A stretch of 64,000 nt of DNA from a virus. The stretch is taken from positions 25,287 through 89,286 of the IMG/VR virus record IMGVR_UViG_3300032893_000021. One strand, written 5' to 3'. The notes beneath the pieces are model-generated. The model saw nothing but the letters and a program-made list of their open reading frames with translations, made no database searches and was not told the DNA's origin. The position numbers and the translations under genes were made by a program. Shown here piece after piece: positions 34,901 through 41,929 of this stretch. Position 1 is the first letter of the stretch, and each line of letters opens with the position of its first letter.

Positions 34901-35761
34901 CCAATCTCGTCGGCGATCCAGCGCGCGCACGACATCGCCGTGCGGATCGCCTCCTCGACGCCCGGCGACGTCGCCAGCGCGATCAAGGACGGCGCCGCCG
35001 CCGTGACCTCCGCCATGGGCCAACTGAACGCGGACCTGGCCAAGATCGACCCCAAGACGGGGAAGCTCAAGGCCGGGAAGGCGGGCGCCGGTGTCATGCC
35101 CAACTACGCCGACCAGATCCGGCAGCAGCAGACGGCGGTCGAGGCCGCGACCGGGCAGCTGACGGCGGCCCAGATCGCGGCGATCCAGAAGGGCCACGAC
35201 AAGTTCGCCCAGGCCGGGCTGGCGAACGGCGTCGCGATCGCCCACGGGCTCGGCTCGTCATACGACCAGATCAAGGCCGACGCCGGGGCGGCGCTGCAGG
35301 GCGCCCAGGACCAGCTGACTGCGCTCCAGGCCGCGGCCGGTGCGAACGGCTACAGCACCGGCGTCACCTACGCCAACAACCTCGCCAACGGAATCGCGAC
35401 CGGTGAGGTCTCCGTGAAGGCCGCGCTGCGGAACATCGGCCAGCTGCTGCACGCCGAGAGCCCGCCCGGGCCGCGCAGCCCGCTCCACGAGATCGACCTA
35501 TGGGGCGCCCGGACCGGCCAGGCGTTCGTCGACGAGTTCGCCAGGTCGCTGTCCGGCCTGTCCGCCGCCGCCGCCGCACCGCTGTCCGGCGCCGCCTCGG
35601 CGATGGCCGCCCCGCTCGCGGCCCCAGCCTCCGCCTCCGGGCGGCGCGGCGACGTCCACGTCTACCTCGACGGCAAGCGCGTGTCGGGGGCCGTCAGCCA
35701 CCTGCTGTTCGACGAGGAGCGGACCTACGGCGGGGCGGCGAACCCGCTGAGCCCGTTCTGA
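31961..35761 (+). CDS. tail tape-measure protein, apparent CTG start
   Basis: 1266 residues from CTG at 31961 (the first ATG, 32099, would cut off 46 residues including VVLLALEARENAVRAVESVD). Long helical N-terminus, repeated hydrophobic blocks (ATTALAVAGAVAGLGAALVF; LLGPAIALAAPVALVAAAVL), alanine-rich helices and a conserved end (NIGQLLHAESPPGPRSPLHE). By the usual 1.5 angstrom per residue rule the tail would be about 190 nm. No lytic domain was recognised. Confidence 0.85.
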   Translation: MAFDEEYVVLLALEARENAVRAVESVDRSLNKLAGSSGRARRSLEGMSGAQKALGIGLGAVAAGVATYFVAAEHSAAELQTAMATVQVNANLTGDAAAAMGQQIEEAAVGTTASATDMARALGPIAGELRRIQGGSLDAASATEVLSSAQDLAAGSGTSLRSTTKAITDLLLVYHKHAEDAASVSDSLQQAHADLGIGVDRLAMMLQRLQPRIAGSGVDMQHLLGIVRELAPAVGSGQRAMMMVGNILSILQNPSKAAQSALASLGVTLTDSTGKFVGFSKAVDLIKGAYDQLPAAVGKTAASQRLAKDEAMLAKLATEASSKAVTAHKNALTADVKGLLAHGAQLTQNTLLQALFGRQANIASSLITGGSAAIEDNTTALARNMTAAQAAATTDATVSGQLEVLHKMLSTVSAAIGSVFIPATASALHAVVSILQPIAAWIVANPQIATTALAVAGAVAGLGAALVFVKPLVIGAAEELIGLLGPAIALAAPVALVAAAVLGLRTGIGPVDSALDSLRHGIDLVVPPFAAFASALAALLSGSGSVGSVANAAEGLGRTLLGLASAASAWAVAAVQNVMPQVIDTLEQVGAAAAAWVADQVPKWVATAQGWIGAAADWLQTTGVPLFVNAVGVLIDKAVGVIGDGSTITAVVKQLSQWATALAAWAITAGAEAAAALVAWITATLVSKGPEIIGGLWTLASSIVSGLVQGILADPGKVAQAVLVLLTGATVVHMVAAAAGVLAEAFNAAYAAAVAAGQMLVAALRGLLLGTAVTEVAAEAGAEMGDELMASFMAVAAGPAAAAEAATAGEALASGVGAGIAGGVGIGAIATGLGTALVAAIPIALLWAASKAKYTDTTAAQKAIISAATSTGHRYAMPAGSSGSPVMIETGGASAADMAVSATTRAVDKLTGSLGAEANAWSYSAEAVQAAQNAFREGERSATASGNAISASASDWSNVWIDSIHGAVQVSNAAASSLGRPISSAIQRAHDIAVRIASSTPGDVASAIKDGAAAVTSAMGQLNADLAKIDPKTGKLKAGKAGAGVMPNYADQIRQQQTAVEAATGQLTAAQIAAIQKGHDKFAQAGLANGVAIAHGLGSSYDQIKADAGAALQGAQDQLTALQAAAGANGYSTGVTYANNLANGIATGEVSVKAALRNIGQLLHAESPPGPRSPLHEIDLWGARTGQAFVDEFARSLSGLSAAAAAPLSGAASAMAAPLAAPASASGRRGDVHVYLDGKRVSGAVSHLLFDEERTYGGAANPLSPF

Positions 35762-35762
35762 C

Positions 35763-37682
35763 ATGGCGACCGGGATCCTCGTCACCATAGCGTCGGTCGA
35801 CCGGACGCAGTCAGCCCCGCTGTCGACCGCGCCGGACGGGAACCAGAGCTGGATCACGATGACGGAGCAGGTCCCCGGGACCTCGACCGCGCGCATCCTC
35901 CTCTACGACCCGGACAACTCGATCTGGGTGGACCGGCTGTCCCTGATCACCGTCAGCGACCTGGCGAACCCCGGCAAGAACGTGTTCAACGGCTACGTCA
36001 ACAGGCGCGAGATCATCGTCGTCGCGACCTACCGGTTCTGGCAGCTGGACTGCGTCGATCTGAACGCGGTCCCGGACACGACGAACGTCGGCGTCCCCAA
36101 CGGGACGGCCTGGCAGCTCGACCAGTCGGGCCAGTACATCCCCGTCGACCCCAACGCGATCGTGATCGGCGGGTCCGACTCCGAGAACGTCCAGCGCCTG
36201 TTCGCGGCCTACTGGGCCGGTCCGGTCGACGTGGACACAACGACGTACGTCGACACGATCTCGCCGGACCTGGGCCTCGTCGAGCCGGTCGTCTGGAACA
36301 GGGTCTCGCTCCGGAACGCGCTCGACGACATCGCGACGCTGGCCGGGCCGTACACGCGCTGGTGGATCGACGCAGACGCCTTCCTCCACTGGACGTCGGT
36401 CCCACAGGCCGGGGCCCCGTCCGGCGGCGGCGGCGTGACCGGCTCGCTGCCGATGCTCTTCCCCCAGTCGGACGCCCCGCTATGGCCGCCCGCCCCGTAC
36501 GCCGTCTCGGACTCCCCGGACGGCGTCACCTCCATCTCGTACGAGAACTTCAAGTACGTGATGGACGACACGGGTGCTGCCGCCAGCCTCTACGCGAACG
36601 GCGCGACGGACTACACGATGGCCCTCAACCCGCGGCCCACGCCGGACGGTGTGGTGGCCGCGGTCGACGTCCCGCCGCCGGTCCGGCCGAACAACGGCTC
36701 CGACTACGTCGTCTACCTGACCGCCGCCGTCCAGGTGTACGGGGTGGACTGGTCGGATCCCGACAACCCGGTGAGGCTCGACACGACGACGCCCTACGGC
36801 TCGGCCGGGACGTTCGTGAACACGACGTACGAGTCGATCCCCTCCTCGGACGGGACGGTCAAGCAGTACTACGTGATCCACACCGACGGATCGCTGGTGT
36901 TCCCGGACGGCTACGCGATCTGGTCGGGCCTCGTCTCGATCCGCATCTACCCGTACACCTCGAACCCCAACCACAAGGGGGCGGACCTCGGGGTCGGCGG
37001 CACCGGCTGGGTCCAGGACGGCGACCCGTCGTGGCTGTCGAGGTACATCGACCTGCCCTCGGCGTCCTCCCAGGCGGCCCGCGACACGCAGGGCGGGACC
37101 GCCCTCGACTACGCCTCCGACTCGCTGATCCGCGGGTCGTGCGACGTGGTCTACCCGTCCGTCCTGTTCCGGGCCGGGATGGGCCTCGAGGTCACCAGCG
37201 CCCCGGCCGGTCTGGACGCCGAGACGTTCATGATCACCAAGGTCACGACGACCTTCCTGTCCGGCACGGACCTGCGGCGCGCGGCGCTCGAGTGGGGGAC
37301 CGGCCCCTTCGGGACGCTGGGGATGCGCGAGCAGGCGAAGCGCAAGGCGGCGAAGAAGCTGGGGGCCACGATCCACCGGGTCTGGTTCACGAACGCGAAC
37401 CCGTCGCCCGGGTCGACCGTGACCGCCAAGACGCAGCTCTGCAACCACGCCGGGGAGCCGTGGCACATCCGCGGGAAGCCGGTCGACTGGTCGGTCCAGG
37501 TCTTCGACCGCCACGGCAACGACGTGACGGCCGCCCAGAAGCGCCGGACCTCCTTCGCCCACGGCTGGAAGCTGTCGGCCACGTCGTCGCTCACCGACCA
37601 CTACGGCAGGGCGTCCACCCGCCTGACGCTCTCGACCTCGAAGGGCCTACAGTACTTCATGACGGCGACGACGCCGGACTAG
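35763..37682 (+). CDS. tail-tip (distal tail/hub-like) protein
   Basis: 639 residues, ATG one base after the tape-measure stop. N-terminal beta domain (VPGTSTARILLYDPDNSIWV ... NVFNGYVNRREIIVVATYRF) reads like distal-tail/hub proteins. A WWIDADAFLHWTS segment is typical of tail hub domains. The C-terminal 110 residues form an Ig-like domain (VWFTNANPSPGSTVTAKTQ ... YGRASTRLTLSTSKG). Confidence 0.65.
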   Translation: MATGILVTIASVDRTQSAPLSTAPDGNQSWITMTEQVPGTSTARILLYDPDNSIWVDRLSLITVSDLANPGKNVFNGYVNRREIIVVATYRFWQLDCVDLNAVPDTTNVGVPNGTAWQLDQSGQYIPVDPNAIVIGGSDSENVQRLFAAYWAGPVDVDTTTYVDTISPDLGLVEPVVWNRVSLRNALDDIATLAGPYTRWWIDADAFLHWTSVPQAGAPSGGGGVTGSLPMLFPQSDAPLWPPAPYAVSDSPDGVTSISYENFKYVMDDTGAAASLYANGATDYTMALNPRPTPDGVVAAVDVPPPVRPNNGSDYVVYLTAAVQVYGVDWSDPDNPVRLDTTTPYGSAGTFVNTTYESIPSSDGTVKQYYVIHTDGSLVFPDGYAIWSGLVSIRIYPYTSNPNHKGADLGVGGTGWVQDGDPSWLSRYIDLPSASSQAARDTQGGTALDYASDSLIRGSCDVVYPSVLFRAGMGLEVTSAPAGLDAETFMITKVTTTFLSGTDLRRAALEWGTGPFGTLGMREQAKRKAAKKLGATIHRVWFTNANPSPGSTVTAKTQLCNHAGEPWHIRGKPVDWSVQVFDRHGNDVTAAQKRRTSFAHGWKLSATSSLTDHYGRASTRLTLSTSKGLQYFMTATTPD

Positions 37683-37694
37683 AGGAGCCGCCCA

Positions 37695-38918
37695 GTGGGC
37701 AACCCCGATTACCCCTCGAACGGGCAGGCCGAGAGGGTCGACGCCCTCGTCGGCATCGATGACACAGCGCGCCTGAAGCTGGGCCTCGGGGACGTCGCAG
37801 TGCCGGGCGCCTCGACCGACGCCGCATGGCACGCGGCCGGGACCCACCTGTCCGGAGACGTCCTCGGGACGACGTACGGCGGCGACGACGCCGTCTCGCT
37901 GGGCGCCGTCTCGTCCGGCGGCTCCGTGGTCCCGCTCGCGGGCGACGCGGCGGGCGGGGCGCACTCGGCCGTCCTGGCGCCCGCACCGTCCGGCCTCCAC
38001 CTGGCGCAGGCGTCCGGCACGCTCTCGGCCGGGACGTACGGCTACCGGGTGACGGCCAAGACGGCGGCCGGGGAGTCCCTCGCCTCCGTCGAGGCGACCC
38101 TCGGCATCTCGGCGTCCCACGGCGTGGCGCTGACGTGGTCCCCGGTCCCGGGCGCCGTCCGGTACGGCGTCTACGGGAGGACCGCCGGGTCCGAGCAGTG
38201 GCTCGCCGACACGGCGGGCCCGGTCACGTCGTACACCGACGACGGGTCCGGCTCGCCGTCCGGCGCGCTCCCGTCGGCCTCGACCGCCTTCACCGGCCTC
38301 GCGGCCGGATGGGACGGCTCCGAGCCGAGGGCCATCGCGGTCGACGCCGCTGGCCGGGCCGCTGTCTCCGCGGCGGGCGCCTGGGCCGGGTCGGCCTACG
38401 CGGTCCCGGTGGCCGTCGACGCGAACGGCAACGTGATGACGACGCGCCTCGCGCCGTCCGGCGGCCTCGCCTACACCCTGGCGAAGTCGGGGATGGCGGC
38501 CACCGCGGCCGGGCAGCTCCTCGTCGTCGAGGGCCCGTCCGGGGAGAGCGCGTTCGTGACACGGGTGACGATCTGGAACCCAGGCATCCAGACGACCCCC
38601 GGCATCACCGAGTTCGCGGTCCGCAGGACGACGACCACGGGGACGGGCGGGACGCAGACACCGGCGGCCCACGGCGCGTTCGGGTCGTACGGCGGCGTCT
38701 GCCGGTCGCTCCCCTCGCCGGGCGGGACGCTCGGCGACACCCTGGCCCCGCTCTCGGCCTACGTCCCCTCGGCCGCCGCCGGTTTCGCGCCGCTCGTCGT
38801 GGACTTCTCCGACGCCCCGGTCGAGATCGTGTCCGGCGCCGGTCTCGCGCTCTACTCGCCGGGCGCGGCCGGTTCGGCCGGGATCTCGGCCTCGATCGAC
38901 TTCTTCACGATCACGTGA
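37695..38918 (+). CDS. tail-tip protein with FN3-like domain
   Basis: 407 residues, GTG start with GAGGAG upstream. Residues 110-200 resemble a fibronectin-III-like domain (LSAGTYGYRVTAKTAAGES ... VALTWSPVPGAVRYGVYGR). The C-terminal 180 residues are a beta domain (AAGQLLVVEGPSGESAFVTR ... AGFAPLVVDFSDAPVEIVSG). Probably an adhesion or host-recognition component at the tail tip. Confidence 0.6.
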   Translation: MGNPDYPSNGQAERVDALVGIDDTARLKLGLGDVAVPGASTDAAWHAAGTHLSGDVLGTTYGGDDAVSLGAVSSGGSVVPLAGDAAGGAHSAVLAPAPSGLHLAQASGTLSAGTYGYRVTAKTAAGESLASVEATLGISASHGVALTWSPVPGAVRYGVYGRTAGSEQWLADTAGPVTSYTDDGSGSPSGALPSASTAFTGLAAGWDGSEPRAIAVDAAGRAAVSAAGAWAGSAYAVPVAVDANGNVMTTRLAPSGGLAYTLAKSGMAATAAGQLLVVEGPSGESAFVTRVTIWNPGIQTTPGITEFAVRRTTTTGTGGTQTPAAHGAFGSYGGVCRSLPSPGGTLGDTLAPLSAYVPSAAAGFAPLVVDFSDAPVEIVSGAGLALYSPGAAGSAGISASIDFFTIT

Positions 38919-39217
38919 GCATCGAGGGGACGTCGCCGCCCGCCACGGACTCCGGCGACCTCGGGGGAGCCACCGGCTACGGGACCTCGGGCGGCGCGAC
39001 GGTGGAGGTCGAGATCGCGGGCGGCGAGCTCGCGATCGTCGGGTGGTCGTCCCCGAGCGGGCCGCCCGTGATCGAGGCCGTCTCCGGCCCGGCCCCGGTG
39101 ACCTCCCTGGCGTCGACCGGGTCCGGCGGGTCCGGCTGGTTCACGGGCGACGGCGTCTACGCCGTCACCCAGGACGTGGGAGCCGCGTGGATCGTGGTCG
39201 CGGGAGCCGGGTCGTGA
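38915..39217 (+). CDS. small tandem paralogue 1 (tail-tip accessory)
   Basis: 100 residues, GTG start. Begins VSIEGTSPPATDSGDLGGA; then VEVEIAGGELAIVGWSS and GWFTGDGVYAVTQDVGAAWI. It has the same layout as the two following genes, most closely the third (WFTGDG followed by a hydrophobic strand). Probably a small trimeric accessory or decoration protein. Confidence 0.55.
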   Translation: MSIEGTSPPATDSGDLGGATGYGTSGGATVEVEIAGGELAIVGWSSPSGPPVIEAVSGPAPVTSLASTGSGGSGWFTGDGVYAVTQDVGAAWIVVAGAGS

Positions 39218-39525
39218 GCATCACGGGGACCTCGGCAGCCGCGACGGCAGGAGACGGCGGCGAGGGCGGCGGGGCGGCCGCCTACGCGGGCGTCGTCGTC
39301 TCGGCCACGGTCGAGCCCGGCCAGATCGGCCTGTTCACGGCGGTCGGGGCCGCGGACGATTTCTCGGCGACCGGAGCCTTCTCGGGCCTGTACGCCTCCT
39401 ACGGCGGGGGCACGTGGATCGGCTACCTCTGGGTCGACGACGCGGACCAGGGCGGGACGGTGTCCCTGTCTGCCGAGGGCCAGATAACCCTGGTCGTCGC
39501 CGACCTCGGCGTCCACCTGGCCTGA
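39214..39525 (+). CDS. small tandem paralogue 2
   Basis: 103 residues, GTG start in a GTGA overlap. Begins VSITGTSAAATAGDGGEGG; VVVSATVEPGQIGLFTAVG corresponds to the central strand pair of the neighbours. The WFTGDG block is replaced by TWIGYLWVDDADQGG. Same length and start motif show common origin. Confidence 0.55.
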   Translation: MSITGTSAAATAGDGGEGGGAAAYAGVVVSATVEPGQIGLFTAVGAADDFSATGAFSGLYASYGGGTWIGYLWVDDADQGGTVSLSAEGQITLVVADLGVHLA

Positions 39526-39528
39526 GGG

Positions 39529-39858
39529 ATGCCGATCACCGGGACATCCGCACCGGCCGACGTCTCCGGCTCGGCCGGGGGCGGGGGAGCCACCGGCCAC
39601 GGGTCCGTCGCGATGGCGATCGACATCGACGTGGCTCCTGGCGAGGTGGCGCTCGTGATGTCGGCTGGCTTCGAGGCGCCGTCCGTGACGGCCAACTCGG
39701 GACCGGGCCCGGAAGTCGTCATCGCGTTCACGCCCGACGAGTTCGACAGCGGGATCGCGGCCGGGTGGTTCACCGGCGACGGCAACTACCACGTCTCGGC
39801 CCCCGGCTCCCTGACGGTCCTCGTCGTCGCGCTCGGGGCCGTCGCGGGGGGGACGTGA
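39529..39858 (+). CDS. small tandem paralogue 3
   Basis: 109 residues, ATG. Begins MPITGTSAPADVSGSAGGGG; IDIDVAPGEVALVMSAGFE and AGWFTGDGNYHVSAPGSLTVL match copy 1. Last gene of the plus-strand structural block; its end overlaps the 3' end of the convergent Arr-like gene by about 90 bp. Confidence 0.55.
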   Translation: MPITGTSAPADVSGSAGGGGATGHGSVAMAIDIDVAPGEVALVMSAGFEAPSVTANSGPGPEVVIAFTPDEFDSGIAAGWFTGDGNYHVSAPGSLTVLVVALGAVAGGT

Positions 39859-40231
39859 GTCCAGAGGCGATCTCCGCCCTGATCGCATTCCTGATCGCTG
39901 GCCTCAGCGGGCCGAGGACGCGGACGACCACGGCCATCGGCGCCTGGAGCGACCCGCCGCCCGGGCCCCGGTAGTCGGGGTCTGGCTCGACCAGGCCGAC
40001 CGGGTCGACCTCGTACACCCAGCCGCCGAGCGCGGCCGGGTAGAGGGCCGCGAACAGATCGGCGACCATCGGGTCCTCCGTGAAGTACACCCGGTCGCGC
40101 CGGACGAGCTCCGCCCCCGGCGTCCCGGGCCTGACGTAGTCGACCGCAGCCCTGTGCCCGGTCGCGGTCGGAGGGAGGAGGTCCTGGCCGAGGCGCAGCC
40201 CGGGTGCCCCGCCGTGGTAGTACGCGGTCAC
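39770..40231 (-). CDS. Arr-like ADP-ribosyltransferase
   Basis: 153 residues, GTG start in a GTGA overlap. YYHGGAPGLRLGQDLLPP, VYFTEDPMVADLFAALYP, GWVYEVDPVGLVEPDPDY and PMAVVVRVLGPL follow the order of rifampin ADP-ribosyltransferase (YHGT..., VY.T..., IY.VEP.G...DDP..., PLRVVGEV). The catalytic His, Tyr and Asp positions appear kept. In Arr proteins these bind NAD+ and modify the drug. In a phage the target could be a host protein or nucleotide (inference). The last 30 residues are an Arg-rich extension overlapping the convergent gene. Confidence 0.65.
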   Translation of the reverse strand: MTAYYHGGAPGLRLGQDLLPPTATGHRAAVDYVRPGTPGAELVRRDRVYFTEDPMVADLFAALYPAALGGWVYEVDPVGLVEPDPDYRGPGGGSLQAPMAVVVRVLGPLRPAIRNAIRAEIASGLTSPPRRPRARRRGPSGSRGPRRGSCRRR

Positions 40232-41277
40232 GGGCGCGCCCCCGCGGCGCCGTCTCTGGCCACCCCGAGCATGTCAAGGAGCGCGGCGGTGACGCTTTCG
40301 AGCATGTAACGGCGCTTCAGGGCCATCTCGTCGGGCGGCTCCACTGCCGCATCGGCCTCGTCGAGCGCGTCGAGGACCGCATCGGTGATGTACAGCGTCA
40401 GCGCGGCGCGCCCTGTGCCGCGCTTGACCGTGGGGCCCTTGCCGTTCTGCGCGATCCGCAGTCCACGCGCCGCCCTCATCGCCTGCGCGTGGCGGGTCAG
40501 CGTCCGGAGCACCGCGTCGGCCACGAGTTCGCGCCTCGCCTCATGATCAATCGCGGGCCTCCGCTCGCTCTCCAGCGGCGCGGGGGCGGACGCCTGCGCC
40601 TCGATCTGGAAGACGAGGTCGATGGGCTCGTTCGCCGTCCGCGGGATCTCGCGCCCCGTCAGCATGTCGTGCAGCCGCCGCCCGGCCTCGGTCAGCGGGT
40701 CGGGCCACTTCGCCGCAACTGTGGGGTCCAGCGGCGCGGCGGGGGCGGGCGTGTAGACCTGACCGTCCGGCGTGGTGACACGCGCGACAGGCGGCTCGTA
40801 CAGTCCGGCCCCCGGCGTCGGGCAGGGCGTCATGCCGGGTCCGATGCGCTGGCCGCAGTCCACGCACATGATGTCGTGGTCGAGCGGAGACGCCTCGGGC
40901 CGCAGCATCCCGTCGTCGTTGTAGTCGTCGAGGAACGGCGCGGGCTTGATGATGTCCGGCGCGTTGTGCTCCGTCATCGTGATGCCGAGCCTCGCCGACG
41001 ACTCTCGGACGGACGGGACCCGCTCCATCCGGTGACCCTCGCACCCGTCGCCCACCCAATGTTCGCGGTCCAGCGGCGCGGCGGGGGCGGCTGCGGCGTC
41101 GAGGACTCTGCTCGGCTCGGCAACCCTACGTGCGAGCAGGCCGCGGGCGAGGTCGTCGAGCGCCCGCTCGCTGATGACCGGCTCGCCGTGCGTCGCGGCG
41201 CCGACCAGTTCCAGCGCGTTCGCCCGGAGCGTCTCGCGGATGACCTCCCTCATCTCGTCAACGGGGTCGGGGGTCAT
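40228..41277 (-). CDS. hypothetical protein with Ala/Pro linkers
   Basis: 349 residues, ATG. N-terminal MREVIRETLRANALELVG helix; a CVDCGQRIGPGMTPC zinc-like pair near residue 140. Three APAAPLD-type linkers are encoded by near-identical DNA repeats (40571, 40727, 41069). The C-terminus is helical (TLYITDAVLDALDEADAAVE). The linkers suggest three modules strung together. Function unknown. Codon use is a little less GC-extreme than neighbours, a hint of later arrival. Confidence 0.55.
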   Translation of the reverse strand: MTPDPVDEMREVIRETLRANALELVGAATHGEPVISERALDDLARGLLARRVAEPSRVLDAAAAPAAPLDREHWVGDGCEGHRMERVPSVRESSARLGITMTEHNAPDIIKPAPFLDDYNDDGMLRPEASPLDHDIMCVDCGQRIGPGMTPCPTPGAGLYEPPVARVTTPDGQVYTPAPAAPLDPTVAAKWPDPLTEAGRRLHDMLTGREIPRTANEPIDLVFQIEAQASAPAPLESERRPAIDHEARRELVADAVLRTLTRHAQAMRAARGLRIAQNGKGPTVKRGTGRAALTLYITDAVLDALDEADAAVEPPDEMALKRRYMLESVTAALLDMLGVARDGAAGARP

Positions 41278-41467
41278 GTGGGCACCTCCAGCGCGGCGAG
41301 CCAGCGGAGCCGCTGCGCTCGTAGGGGTGGTTGACGTGATACTGCGGGTGCCGCGGGTTCGGGCAGCCCTGCTCGCTGTGGCACGACTCTGGGGAGGGGC
41401 AGCAGGCGCCCGGCGGCTGCGGCCTCGCGGGCGCCATGCGCGGAGACCCGTCCTTGCGGGCGCTCAT
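41258..41467 (-). CDS. Cys-rich small protein
   Basis: 69 residues; ATG directly after the previous stop. CCPSPESCHSEQGCPNPRHP gives four cysteines and two histidines, with a fifth cysteine later (WRCPH). It overlaps the start of the next gene by 20 bp. Compatible with a zinc-binding miniprotein; no family. Confidence 0.5.
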   Translation of the reverse strand: MSARKDGSPRMAPARPQPPGACCPSPESCHSEQGCPNPRHPQYHVNHPYERSGSAGSPRWRCPHDPRPR

Positions 41468-41773
41468 CTAGTCCCTCCCGAACCCGCGCGGCAGGTCCAC
41501 GCCCTCGACCTCGTCGAGGAGGGCCTCGATGTCGCCGAAGACGTCCACGTCCACGTCGTCCAGGCCGAGGTTGGTGACCTCCTCCAGCTTCTCCTCGGTG
41601 GCCGTGCCGCGCGCGACGTCGGCCAGGTTGTCGAGCCAGTCCTGGTACTCGGACTGGAGGTCCCTCAGGGTGTCGAACGCGGCCTCGATGTCGCTCCTGG
41701 CCGTGTCGATCGCCGAGCGCGCCTCGGCTGCGGCCGCCGCCCAGCGGTCCGGCCTGCTCAGTGTCCTCGCCAT
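41468..41773 (-). CDS. coiled-coil acidic protein, first gene of the second minus-strand operon
   Basis: 101 residues, ATG with AAGGAGG upstream, about 50 bases after the minus-strand -10. Residues 10-50 form a long amphipathic helix (AAAAAEARSAIDTARSDIEA ... LQSEYQDWLDNLADV). The C-terminal half is very acidic (LDDVDVDVFGDIEALLDEVE). It may be a DNA mimic or adaptor; no homologue recognised. Confidence 0.55.
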   Translation of the reverse strand: MARTLSRPDRWAAAAAEARSAIDTARSDIEAAFDTLRDLQSEYQDWLDNLADVARGTATEEKLEEVTNLGLDDVDVDVFGDIEALLDEVEGVDLPRGFGRD

Positions 41774-41821
41774 CTCGTCTGCCCTCCTTGGCGGCCCGGC
41801 CTCCCGGGCCCCGCTGGCGAC

Positions 41822-41883
41822 ACCATACCAGGTCGGCAGGACGTTGTAAAGCCCTTTACAATCCCCGGCATGACTGCTATGGT
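41822..41883. promoter_or_regulatory. second symmetric divergent promoter
   Basis: Plus strand: TTTACA 41855-41860, 17 bp, TATGGT 41878-41883. Minus strand: TTTACA (complement of 41845-41850), 17 bp, TATGGT (complement of 41822-41827). The -35 boxes form the palindrome TTGTAAAGCCCTTTACAA. Same geometry to the base pair as the promoter at 4690-4751. It drives the DUF932 gene rightwards and the Arr-like operon leftwards. Confidence 0.85.
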
Positions 41884-41929
41884 GGCCCCAGCGCCGGGGC
41901 GGACCCGGCAGCAAAGGAGGCTAGGGCTG

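Noticed and set aside
39855-39974. 39-residue plus-strand ORF after the tail paralogues
   Set aside because: It lies wholly inside the Arr-like gene on the other strand, whose motif PMAVVVRVLGPL shows that strand to be coding there.
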